A stretch of 64,000 nucleotides of DNA, taken from assembly GCA_017311315.1 (NCBI GenBank), contig CM029627.1, forward strand, positions 2,169,805 to 2,233,804. Reading direction: 5' to 3'. The position numbers and the translations under genes were made by a program. Shown here one piece after another: positions 44,521 to 55,183 of the stretch. The stretch is from Dendrocalamus latiflorus (taxonomy: Eukaryota; Streptophyta; Magnoliopsida; Poales; Poaceae). Each line of letters begins with the position of its first letter. The first letter of the stretch is position 1. Below the pieces are notes generated by a model that worked only from the letters and a program-made list of their open reading frames with translations, did not search any database and was not told the DNA's origin.

Positions 44521-45427
44521 TAAATTTGTAAATTTAATTTTTCACTTTCTAAAATGGCAATAATTTATCACAACATAATTCTGGACCTTTACATATGATC
44601 CTTCAGAACAAATAATTAACCACTGATTTCTGTGGGCATGCTTTGCCTTCTACTGATTAAAAAAACATGTTTCAATACTGTACCATGGGCCGTAATGCAC
44701 AAAATTGATTTTCGCCAACTCTAATATATAAAGAGTTAGACTGCTTACTACCATATGTACGTATTATAAATCATAAAAGGAGACATGGTATGAAACAATT
44801 AGCTATTTTTTTTTAAAAAAAGTCGGATTTTCAGTCGTCACATATATCAAGATAGATGTACTATAACGTCTAGCTGCATAGCTGTGCAGCTTTACACTAG
44901 TTGTGTAAATTAAACAATTTCTTAAATATTTTGATTCAATTAAGAATATTTCTTTCCCTCGCAAAAAAGAATATTTTTAGCGCAACCTAGCTATGACGTA
45001 GAAATTGAACAAGCTTTCTCTCATGCATTGGATCTTTCGGAATAGCGCAAGAATGGTTTTTCCAATGAATGAATTGACGGGTCTTCAGCAAAAGATAACA
45101 TGAATCTCTTTCTCTGATACCAAACTAAGTTAATTCGATGCACCACCTAATTAACCAGCTTCTCCAAAGAGCAAAACTGCAAGTACATGACGCAAAATGT
45201 ACTAATATGAATAAGTAATACTTTTGGGGACGACATTGAAACACCTTATACCTCTCATCAATTATATAGAAGGTTGGCAATGCATAAACTATCATTATTA
45301 TATCCAAATTGCAGTAATTAATACAGACAAGATAAAAAGAAATGTTCGGAACGTACACACACGTACGAGAGAGAAAGAGGGGGGAGGGGGGAGGGAGAGA
45401 GAGAGAGAGGATTAAATATTAATTGTA
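44521..45427. other. 3' flank of LG1
   Basis: AT-rich DNA without genes. A purine tract gagagaaagaggggggagg with a GA run lies at 45369-45411, just past the LG1 stop codon on the minus strand, and is probably within its 3' UTR. Confidence 0.35.
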
Positions 45428-46592
45428 CTAGTGATCGAAGTCGAGATCAAACATCGCTTGTCCGAGCTGAAGGATGTTGCTGTGCTGGTGGTGCTGATGG
45501 AAGGCTAAGCTTGGTTCTTGCACTTGAGCTATATTTGATGTGTTATCAGTACTTGAGACTGCTTGGCCTTGAGGGAAGCACGAGCCAGACGACGAAGGAA
45601 AAGGGAAGCCATGGTGGATCTGCTGATGAAGGGCATGGTGTGTTTGCTGCTGCATTGATGCTTTCCCCTTGGGATCTACCACTTCCTTCACCACCTCTCC
45701 AAGATCCATGGTGTGATCTTGATCTTTGGACAGGTGTACACTTCCCAGTTCTTGTGTCTCAAGCCCATCTCCAATGCTGGTGTTCTTGCTGCTACTTCCT
45801 GCTTCTGTTGAGATTTATTTCGAAGGAAATGATGTTAATTACCTGGGAATTGCACAAGCTAGCTAGGATATGTGCGTGCATGCATGTTAATGCATGGTTA
45901 AATAGAGTATGTATATATATCACCTACTTTCTTTAGTAGTCGCTGCTTTGTTGGCCTGCGCCCTTCTCTTGTCGGCGGCATCGGCGTCGGATGGCTTTGA
46001 CTTCCTTCGACGGCGGTTGTGGTCCGCGAGGCGTTTTCTGCAGCTCTTCTTGGCGTCGTCGAAGTCATCAAGTAGATGGAATCTGAATGAAAAAAGGTTG
46101 GAGGAAGCAAAGAGAAAAGATAGGGCTGTATAAAGACATACACATGAAATACTAATAAGGTATAATCATAAAGACATGACGTAATCATTCTAGGAGCAGC
46201 ACGAGCTAGCTGTAATTTCCTGCGTAATATACATATCAGTGCATGATCGGTGAGTCATGATCAAACTTCAGTTCAGAACTGAAAGAACATTCTGGGGACC
46301 AATATGTAGCTAATGATGATCCTGAACTTGAGAAACATATATCTAAACTGTTCTATCCCACAGACAGCTTGAAATTTTGCAGCTGACTCATATGGAGTGT
46401 CACCTTATGGTGTGTCATACTGCAAGAGATCCTGTTTACCCTTAAATGCATTTCTGGTCACTTCACACGTGCATACTTGAACAGAGATCGATGGTACAAT
46501 TCTCGGAGCCATTCATCTCAGTGAGGGCAGGTAAATGGTTTGATAGACATGTATAAGATGGCCAATCGATTGTTACTACCAGCCACATGCAG

Positions 46593-46637
<45 letters not shown>

Positions 46638-47976
46638 TTGCTTGCAATTGCAACTTGTGCTGGTTTGTACGTACGCGGGGTGTACAAAGTCTTGCAATAC
46701 TTAGGAAGAAAGTAGCCTTGTCTCTTGCTGTATCATATATAGTACAACAGTAGTTTGCCTGCTAAGTAGTTCCATGGGAATTTAATGTGTGAGAACAGGT
46801 ATGCGAATATTTCACTCAAGAAATATTGGTTGTTTCAATCCAGCAGCACAGTTAAGCATGGAATAACTGTAGGAACATCTATGAAATGGAAATCTAGCTA
46901 AAATGTAGATCAAACAGTCAACTGCTGCAGATTCTTTTAAGATGCAGCGCAAAAAGGTCAGAAAAAGAAGGTAAAGATGATATCATCCAAGTTCAAAGCA
47001 ATAATCTTCATCTTCTATTTTATTTGACTTTTCCAACTAAAATTAATTACTTGAGGTGAATAGGTGATATAACTCGAGCTAAAATTACCTGTCTCAAAAG
47101 CTTCTACTAATATAAATCCTAGCTTAGAAGACTAATTTTGTGTCAGAATAAGATGAGTTGATCAATATATATATATACCTCGCTGTTCCAACCTAGTCAA
47201 TACTGAACTGAATGAAACTTGCAGATCACATAATGCAACTCATGAATTTAGAAATCACACTCTCCAATTAAACACATCTCTACAAGATCTATCTCATTAA
47301 TTGAACCAATCGATCAAATATGCAACTCGACCTCCTTAGGAAAATAGACCAATGAATCTACTAACCTGCTGCACTGCTGGCAGAACCTCTGGTGCAGGCC
47401 TCCAGCGGTGACGACGACCGGCGCCTTGGAGTGGTGATCGCACACCTTGTGCCGCCGGTGGTAGCGCTTGGCGTTCGAGAGGTCGGCCTTGCATCCCTCG
47501 GCTTGGCACCGCGGCGGGTGGTGCCCGTAGGTGTACCCCCCTCTCGGCGGGAAGTAAGTCCTATAGCCTAGGTTGAGCCCCAGCTGCGTCGCCGCGAAGC
47601 TCGCCATGTTCTCCTCCGCCGAACTGACCAAGGTGGGGAAGTAGTACTCCGGCGCGGCCGGTGCCTGCTGGTAGTACGACTGTAAGGTGCTCCCGGTGAA
47701 GTGGCTATAGGGGTTACCGGCGAGGTAGTGCGAGGTAGGGTAGAATTGGAGGATGTCATGGGGAGTGTGGGCGATGGTGGTCTGGTGGGCGGCGTTGGAA
47801 GGGGGGAGGAGAGCCAGGGAGTTGGCCTCCAGGTTGTAGCCGAGCTGCTCCCTCTGGATGCTGCTCTCCTGATCCAAGATTGGGAGAAAAGAAGGATGAG
47901 GCGGCGGCGGCGGAGTCGGATTGGGAGGGACATAGCCGAACTCGTCGCAAGAGTTTGCAGCTGGTACGTTCATCAT
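45428..47976 (-). CDS. LG1: LIGULELESS1, SBP-box transcription factor, 380 aa
   Basis: Exons 47366-47976, 45928-46082 and 45428-45804. Introns of 1,283 and 123 bp are GT/AG with matching phases. LG1 is a nuclear DNA-binding regulator needed for ligule and auricle formation at the blade-sheath boundary, and in rice its regulation also affects panicle openness. Residues 156-233 are the SBP domain: two zinc sites (CQAEGC start, [20 protein letters not shown]) interrupted by intron 1 inside Arg204, then the bipartite nuclear signal [16 protein letters not shown]. The N-terminus ([15 protein letters not shown]), the [20 protein letters not shown] stretch and the C-terminus ([14 protein letters not shown]) are LG1 hallmarks. 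The Gln/His/Ala tracts are shorter than in rice LG1, which from memory is about 30-40 residues longer. No miR156 site was noticed, as expected for this clade. The start is the first of two ATGs. Confidence 0.97.
46599..46635. repeat. (GA)n tract in LG1 intron 1
   Basis: About 18 GA units. It reads as CT on the LG1 strand. Confidence 0.95.
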
Positions 47977-48319
47977 CTTCCCGGCCTCTCCTCTTGCTTT
48001 ATCTGCGGCACGCACACAGCACACGGAAAGGGATTAGGAACGGAAGAGAGGACGCGGCAAGGACATTTATCTCTCCCCGGCCGCCCTTGGCTTGCTCACT
48101 CGCTCGCTACACTATGGGGGGATCGAGCTCTGGGAACATGTGTGTGCCATGGGTGATGGTGATGACATAATATATGCGCACACGAGAGCTAGCTCCCTTC
48201 TTTTTGCTGCTTGCTGGGTGGAGTGGATGTACTTTTCATCTAGGGTTCCAAGAACGATTGGTGAGGAGGAGGGGTGGAGTGAGTTTTGGGTTATATCTAG
48301 CTACCTCGCTGCTAGGGCC

Positions 48320-48322
<3 letters not shown>

Positions 48323-48369
<47 letters not shown>

Positions 48370-48371
48370 GA
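48323..48371. repeat. (GA)n tract upstream of LG1
   Basis: About 24 AG units with one interruption (ggg), 350-400 bases upstream of the LG1 start codon. On the LG1 strand it reads CT. Such tracts in plant promoters and leaders can bind GAGA-type BPC proteins. Function here is inference. Confidence 0.9.
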
Positions 48372-48442
48372 AGCTATCTATTGAGCTAGAGGGGGGCTGA
48401 GCCTGGAGCTGTTTAATTGGAGTTGGTGAGGGGTGATATTAT

Positions 48443-48467
48443 CTGCTGCTGCTGCTGCTGCTGCTGC
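48443..48467. repeat. (CTG)8 trinucleotide repeat upstream of LG1
   Basis: Eight CTG units plus one base. CAG on the LG1 strand, outside the coding frame. Confidence 0.95.
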
Positions 48468-50540
48468 ATTATGTTTGGCCACCGTTTTTCCTTTGCTTCG
48501 GTCCGTATATTAGGCGGGTAGCAGTTGTTTCAACGTAACGTGGAGTACGACACTGTTGCATGTGTGCCTTGAAGAAGATGGTATTCATGTATGTAATGCA
48601 TGTGAGCTAGAGAGGAGAGGAGCGGAGAAGATGGCAGGCAAGGTACGTACATGGCGCTTGCGCCGATGGACGTACGCTCCGTGACGCCGGGGACGCCCGG
48701 ACGGTTGCCGTTCATGAGATGTGAATATGTGATCCCATGGACGAGTACGTACAGGAGGGCATCGATCTCCTACAGGTGGCATCTAGACACAATTGGGTTT
48801 TCCACATAATACGATGAACTGTATTTGCGTAATGAGGTGGATACGTACGTACGTACCTATCATATTCTACGGCTAGTAATTCCTTTTACAGATGGCCGGC
48901 AAGTACATCCATCCGGGTGTAAATATTGATTGATCGACGGAACAGATACCATAATTATTTGGGCAATTAATCAGGTTTGCGCGTCACAGCGCTACTGGCA
49001 TTTAGGGCTGTCAAAACTGCTTAGGCATGCAGCTTGCATAAGCTGCTTGCGCTCTGTTAGAATTGGGCTCAATTTGAGCCAAAATTAAAATGACCGTTAA
49101 CCTAATCATATCGATCCCCAGCTGGGACCGAAATTCGAGCCAATCTTGAGTTTAAGTTAAGTTCATAAACTTGAATCAGGTCTCCTTGACAAAAAAAAAA
49201 ACACATGAATTTGCTCAAACAACTAAAACGATGCTAAAAGGAGCTTCTATTTCTCTGAGAGGATATATATATAGAAATTCTTATATTCATCGCAAAAACA
49301 AGGTCTACACTGCTCATTTTTTGTATGTCCAAATTACAACAATGTAAATGTTAGACCTAAAGTAGTCGTAGATATTACAATTTTAGAATTTTACTTAAAT
49401 AGCACTTTAAAAATCAATGCCTTCTGAACTTATTTGTAAAAATAAAACCTCTTGCAGTGAGTGAACCAAAGCCATAGGTGCATGGTGTCGCTGCAAAGCA
49501 TGGATCCCTTGCAACCCAATCTACGCCCCATGGCATTGCAGGGGCAAGTAAGGGTTTAGATCTGGAAATAAATTTATAACTACTTGTGGTGCTGCAAAGT
49601 TCATTTAGAAATCCCCGTTTCTACAACCACTACTTAAATAAGTAGTGGCAGCAGACTTTATTTTTTAAATAAGTTTGAGACAGATTTTTTCAATATAAAA
49701 TATAAAAAATTGTTTATTAAAATAATTTAGAAATTTACGACGACTACAACTCTATTTATTTATATATAAAATCTAATACAATATGTATCGTGCAACTGTG
49801 TGAGATACGCCACATGTTTTTATGTATAATTTTCACCAAAGTAGTGTAACTAAGTTAACGTCAAATCGTCTTTCGTGGTTTGTGATTTGGAATTGCATGT
49901 GTGAGTGTGACTTGTTCAAACTCAGTTTGAGCATATTGTAAGAGCTTTTTCGGAGCTGAGTTCGAACCAGTTTCAACTTCCAAGCTGGACGCAAACCTTA
50001 GCCGGGCCCGCTCGCGTTGGCTCATAGACAGCTAGCCCTACCCGTTTCATTCGGAGTCAAACGATCGACGAAAGTCATTTCTCACGCCTGGTCCTAGCAA
50101 ATTTACCTGCTAGCTTTTACTCACCTGTACATAATAGCTAGGAAGAAAATTTGCGTCAGCTACATGCCCCTGCTGCATATAAATTAGGTTCGTACCGGTA
50201 CTCGGCTGAACGTCGACGTGGAAAAGAGACCAAATATTGCTTTTGCTCCGCTTGTCCGCCGGAGCATGCGGCGAGGACGCGACGAGGTTGGCGGGTGCCG
50301 AGCGCGCCGGTTGGGGACGGCACGCGCGCGCGCAGCCGCACCGTGTAACAGTTGGCTGGGAGGCAAGAAGATTAGTGGGGAGCTCCCGTCGTCATCGTCC
50401 ACACCGGCCTGGCTATCTTTCGCGGTCATTGACTGTTCGATGTAACACACAAGTGGTGCAACGCCCTGCCCCAAATTTCCGGTGGCGTGACGTACTGGAT
50501 CACGTGCGCGGTAATCCTAGGCTCAGTCCACTACAGATTT
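48468..50540. other. LG1 upstream region; possible hAT fragment
   Basis: 48840-48860 has a small (CGTA)n run. 48998-50041 begins ttTAGGGCTGTC and ends gacagctaGCCCTA, possible inverted ends of a hAT-type element, but no 8-bp duplication could be shown. 50150-50420 is GC-rich without a recognisable gene. The remaining sequence shows nothing. Confidence 0.35.
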
Positions 50541-50654
50541 AGAAATAGCACTGTTGGTCACAGGAATATCACATCTAGCCTCTAAACCAGCGCAACTCTA
50601 TTTTTAGCCCCCTTCCTCATCGCAGGATTTCTGGATACCGACACGTGTGAATGG

Positions 50655-50815
50655 TGCGGTTGGGAACCGCACGACAGCCAAATCGTGGGTCGCCGACCAC
50701 ACGATTTCGGCTGAACACCACACGACTACTGTTCAGCCGAAATCGTGCGGTGGGGAACCGCACGACTACTATTCACGCCCGAGTCGTGCGGTCCTCGACC
50801 GCATGACCTGCATGT
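50655..50815. repeat. Sub-terminal palindrome array (TCGTGCGGT type)
   Basis: Words gtgcggttgggaaccgcacg, gtgcggtggggaaccgcacg and gtcgtgcggtcctcgaccgc alternate with gccgaaatcgtg / cacgatttcggc, giving at least four nested hairpins. Same design as the arrays of the 26226-29772 element, different core sequence. Confidence 0.8.
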
Positions 50816-51639
50816 GCACAGTGTTTTTTGTTCGGCTGGTGCGTGCGTTTGTTTGTTTGTAATGAGGTTTAAAATTTGTATTTTTGTGTGGAGAAGAGTT
50901 TACTTAGTTGTGCACATTTTTTTTGTAATTATAAATATTACGAATTTTTATGTGTAATTTATTTTTATGTGGAGTCTGCAGCAATTTTGTAATATAGAAA
51001 ATGAGTTACAAAATAATTTGAAAACTCTTTACACAGTGTAGATGATACATGTAGGAAATATTTTTTAGATTGTTGTTTTTTCGAAATAAAATGGTAGACA
51101 ATATAAGTATGCTGGTCTGTTTGTGATTTTCGTAGGTTCCCAACGGTATGATCGCCGTGCGTTGTTATAGTGCGGGTAATTTTCGGAAGAATTTTTTAGG
51201 GACGATTGAGGTCTCAATGAATCGTACGTACTGAGGTAATTTATACTGTGGTGTAATGGTTGACCTGTTTGTGTTTTTCGCATATTATGAATGGTAAAAA
51301 TATGTTCGATTCGCAATAACATTTTGCGATCATGGTATGTTGTTATAGTGCAAAAAATTTCATGAAAACTTTATGTGGACGACTAGGATAGAAATGATTG
51401 GTAAGTAGGAAGGAAAGTGATATTGAGTACGCGAAGAATTGAATGCCAAAAGACGATTAGATTTTATGTTGCTAATTAAAATAAATTTCATAATAAACAT
51501 GAGAATAACACGATGCATAGAATTTGGTTACATGCATAAAAATCAGCGTGATGCACAATGCAACAAACCGAAGTAGCCGTACAATACATATGCGTCTTGT
51601 TGACATGGAAATAAATTTGACATTCAGGGGACTAGTGTG

Positions 51640-52440
51640 GAATGGCCTGACCTATTGCGTAGACTTATGCCATTTTTCCTTTCTTACGAGCTCGGCGTTG
51701 AAATCCTCAGATGCCTCTTTGGCCTTTGCTATCATTTCTCTTTTTTTTTCTCGCGCTCCCAATTGTGAGCCTCGTGCTCCCTGCACGTGCACGCCTCGAG
51801 ATGAGCTTTTGTCTCCCGATGTATACGCTCAGTTTGCTCGTCTTGGCAGCACTCCTCCTCGCGGATCTCGCATGCCCTTTTGTCGTTCTACTCCTCATAG
51901 TCCAGAGTCTACTGGTCATGTGTGTGGATCTCTAGGTCGATCCACTTGTAGTAGGCACATAGCGGATACGCAGACTGTGGTTAGATGAGAGAGTTTGTTA
52001 TTGCGTACTTTTAATGAGAAATAGTAGGGGGGAAATATTGTAAGTGGTCCTTACCGGCTGCCGATAGCTGATCGTGTCAAAACGACGGTCAGGATAGTCA
52101 CAGGAGTAGTTTACACAACCCCAGTAATGCATGCCCAGACTGAGGCACTGCTTAGACTTGAAGAATTTGCATGGGTCTCTGCACCAACAAAGGGGCGGCA
52201 TCTTGCCCTGGGGGGGGTGGTGTGGCGAACATACAGTTGGAACATTTAGTACGGACATGCTTCTATGGGAGCTGTCATTACAGGGGTGTGACCTACTAGC
52301 ACATTCTGCTTACTCAGCCTGGGCCGTTGCGGCCCTTACTTGTTCGTCGTGGGCGGCAGCAAACCTTGCTAGGTCATAGGTCTCCTCCCATTGCTTCATC
52401 ATCATTTTCCATTGTTTCTTCTGCCTCTTGTCCATCTTGA
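51640..52440 (-). pseudogene. GRF-type zinc-finger protein relic
   Basis: Minus strand: a Lys/Gln-rich start (MDKRQKKQWKMMMKQWEE), then the zinc finger PPLCWCRDPCKFFKSKQC and GMHYWGCVNYSCD. After an intron-like gap comes a charged, coiled-coil-like tail (EIREEECCQDEQTERIHR). Stop codons interrupt the frame (for example after AATAQAE). GRF zinc fingers bind single-stranded DNA or RNA in other proteins. The role in this transposon is unknown. Confidence 0.5.
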
Positions 52441-52558
52441 CATGGTGAAGGAAGGTACAATATTGTTTTTAGATGTGTAGTGTTCCCTCAAAGATCTATT
52501 CTATCTCATTTTATAAGCCAAAGGGTTGGCATGGTGAGAGTTATTTCATGTCAGCATA

Positions 52559-52998
52559 CAAAGCTACCCCTTTGGTCTTGTCACTACGCAAAGGTGCCCT
52601 CTTTGGTCTTATCACTACGCAAAGCTGCCCCCTTTGGTCTTGTCATTGCGCAAAGTTGCCCCTTTGGTCTTGTCACTGGGTAAATCTGCCCCCTTTGGTC
52701 TTGTCACTAGGTAAAGCTGCACCCTTTGGTCTTGTCACTGAACAAAGTTACACCCTTTGGTCTTGTCACTGCGCAAAGCTGCTCCTTTTGTCTTGTCACT
52801 GAGCAAAGCTATACCCTTTGGTCTTGTCACTGCGCAAAAATGCCCCCTTTGGTTTTGTCACTGCACAAAGCTGCCCCTTTGGTCTTGTCATTATGCAAAG
52901 CTGTCCCTTTTGGTCTTGTCACTTTGTAAAGCTACCCCTCTGGTCTTGTCACTAAGCAAAGCTGCACCCTTTGGTCTTGTCACTGCGTACCCTATTTG
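52559..52998. repeat. 29-bp minisatellite, about 14-15 units
   Basis: The unit is ccctttggtcttgtcactg plus cgcaaagctgc, repeated about 14 times with substitutions and small length changes, then one degenerate unit (ctatttggtttagccactt). It lies between the minus-strand GRF relic and the plus-strand GRF gene at 53126. Two further diverged units (ctcatttggtgttctcagtg) occur at about 53905-53965 ahead of the next GRF gene. Confidence 0.95.
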
Positions 52999-53033
52999 GT
53001 TTAGCCACTTAGCCTGTAAGCTGTCTCATTTGT

Positions 53034-53042
53034 TATAAAATA
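53034..53042 (+). promoter_or_regulatory. TATA box ahead of the first plus-strand GRF gene
   Basis: TATAAAATA, 84-92 bases before the ATG at 53126 and directly after the minisatellite. Confidence 0.5.
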
Positions 53043-53125
53043 CATGACACACCCCATGAAAGTAGGACTAGTGGACCCTGTGAATCGAACGAAGAAGCTC
53101 CTTCTTCGTCGTGCAGTACCATACA

Positions 53126-53715
53126 ATGGTGGACACCGATGGGCCAGTCAGAGCGGGGTCACTGAAGGAAGACCTTCCCGTGGAAAGGAGGGAGGATTGC
53201 GGTCCTAACTACCGCTTGATGCCAAACAGGCGTGGTCAACCAGTATGGCCAAAATGCAGACACAAGGAGGATGCGATCATGCAGGTTGTTGAAGGCCCTT
53301 GCAATGAAGGGCAATGTTTCTATCGATGCCCACACTCCAGGGTACAAATTGCTAATAGTATATTTTTCCTTACTGCTAATATAACATCCATGTTAACCAT
53401 CCTTTCCAGCAGATGGCGAAATGCGACTTCGTCCGCTGGATCGATCCTCCGTATGAACGCTATATTGCGAGGTATGTAGATACGTTGTGGGAGTGAATCT
53501 TAGAGTTGGAGGCGAGAATCGACACTCTCAATGAGGAAAACAATGACATCCGTCAACAGATGCAGCACGAGAGGGGCAACGAGGAGGTCGTCAACATAAG
53601 AAGTTTGTATGATCTCACATGCTGCTACGCGAATCCTAGCTTCATAGGTGCCTGCCACTACAATATGGCCAGCCACGTTCAAGGCGGCCCCCTCTGGAAC
53701 ATTCCATGTGGGTAG
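53126..53715 (+). pseudogene. GRF zinc-finger plus coiled-coil protein with one in-frame stop
   Basis: Exon 1 is 53126-53341: a GRF-like finger VWPKCRHKEDAIMQ, then EGQCFYRCPHSR. Exon 2 is from about 53410: MAKCDFVRWIDPPYERYIAR, then a heptad-rich stretch LELEARIDTLNEENNDIR. A TGA at about 53494-53496, between DTLWE and ILELEAR, interrupts an otherwise open frame to 53715. Acid-rich helix after the finger is common in plant GRF proteins. Recent loss or a sequencing error are both possible. Confidence 0.55.
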
Positions 53716-53976
53716 CACGAGGCACCTTCTAACAATATGCACACTTTGTATAGTGTAGGCTCGAGATAATGGTTAACTTAATATTGTGTGCTATTTTCTT
53801 TGTGGTGTTCGATGTTGTGTTGAAGGTGTAGGGCTGCGAGTGTTATTTTCATTCATGTTGTTACCTTTACTACTTTCTATGATTTATGTATGTGCAATGC
53901 ATGTGTTATTTGGTGTTGTCAGCGCATAATGCCATCTCATTTGGTGTTCTCAGTGCGTAAGGCCGCCCCCTACTAA

Positions 53977-53986
53977 CCTATAAGAG
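53977..53986 (+). promoter_or_regulatory. TATA box ahead of the second GRF gene
   Basis: CTATAAGAGG, 106-115 bases before the ATG at 54092, directly after two minisatellite-like units. Confidence 0.5.
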
Positions 53987-54091
53987 GGAGCCATTCCTCA
54001 CCTACTCCCCTGCATCGTTCTCCCTCATCTTGTGAATTATTTGTTTGTAGTGTGTGTACCTTGCTTTGGTGCTCACTCCCCGGATGTCGAT

Positions 54092-54497
54092 ATGAGTCAA
54101 TTGAGTGCCTCTTCGTCAGCACCTACGGTGATTTGCCCGAAATGCAATATGCTTGTGAGACATAAGACCTCACAGACGGACGCGAATCCTGGGCGACACT
54201 ACTACAAGTGCCCCTTTCACTTGGTGAGTCAGTTTGATCCGGGTTGGTTCAAATCATGCAGGTATGTTACAAAATCTTCTTTTCTTGGAATTGTAGGAAG
54301 ACCCAGGTGGTTGCCAATTCTGGGTGTGGGAGGATGAGATGGCCACTAGGTCTGGTATTGTTCTGCATGAGAGAGTTGTCATGGGGGGTAGTGACCCCTT
54401 GGAGATGTGGTATTGTTTCGATAGACCCGAGTGGAAGATTAATTTAATGTTATGTGCAATTTTCTTTTTTGTGTTTATTGTTATCGTGAAGCTGTAG
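54092..54497 (+). CDS. GRF zinc-finger protein with C-terminal membrane anchor, 110 aa
   Basis: Exon 1 is 54092-54223 and exon 2 is 54297-54497, with a 73-bp GT/AG intron (gtgagtcag to ttgtag) in phase 0. The finger is split by the intron: ICPKCNMLVRHKTSQ, GRHYYKCPFHL, then EDPGGCQFWVWEDEM, the typical GRF ending. The tail is one hydrophobic segment (INLMLCAIFFFVFIVIVKL) to the stop. The frame is complete, unlike its neighbours. GRF finger plus tail anchor is a recurring small plant architecture. Function is unknown, and the setting suggests a transposon passenger gene. Confidence 0.6.
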
Positions 54498-55183
54498 TGC
54501 TTGAAGTATTGTTTTCATTCGCATTGGTCTGTGCGGTGCTTTGTATCATATATGTACGCACACCTCGTATTTGAATGATGCATTTCTGGTTGGTAAAAGA
54601 ATTTCCAATACACATTGCACTGAGAAGATTATTATTTTCACAAGGTGGTGTGGATATGTATTACACATACATACATTGTACAAATGATTGCAGGGAACCA
54701 TGCGACGTTACAAAAGCTGAAATGCATAAACTCATTGTGCATCTAACCGTTGCTTCCTCTGACAGCGTATGTGATCCTCCGAGAAGGTGAACCTGCGAGG
54801 GGGAATATGGTGCGTCTCGAAGGTTGTACTATGAGGCTTGCTTCGAGGCGATGCTGCGTACAACTCCATGGAGAGTTGCGACGGATGGCCGAAAATGGAG
54901 CTCAACCATTCGATCGAAGAGGTTCTACATCTTACTCAGATGGTACAACTGAATTAGGCCATGGGCAGTGATGTTTGTAATGCATAGTACTATCACAAGG
55001 CATTTTCCTAGGTAATCTGAAATGCAGATGACCCACTGTGACCTTTGTGTCCGAGTTGCTCCATGCAAACCTGCATTTTTTTGGGATGCGATGAGATGGC
55101 ATTGAAATACACATGTTTTGTTTACTATGTTACTGTGTACCCGTGTATGCGGCTGTCCGAATGACGGTGTATCCTTGGTAGGT
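54498..55183. other. Between GRF and PMD genes; no gene seen
   Basis: No supported coding region. Sequence has the mixed composition of the surrounding element. Confidence 0.3.

Noticed and set aside
45898..46188. 96-residue frame overlapping LG1 exon 2
   Set aside because: It is a different frame of the SBP exon and extends into both introns; the LG1 frame is clearly the real one.
48998..50041. Complete hAT element with TAGGGCTGTC ends
   Set aside because: The ends pair only for about 8 bases and no 8-bp duplication was found, so I kept it as a possibility within a general entry rather than as an element.
52559..52998. CRISPR-like array of regular repeats
   Set aside because: Head-to-tail units without unique spacers, in plant nuclear DNA; it is a minisatellite.
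52473..53038. Repetitive LWSCHCAK-type protein
   Set aside because: Translation of the 29-bp minisatellite; indels change frame between units and there is no codon-level conservation.
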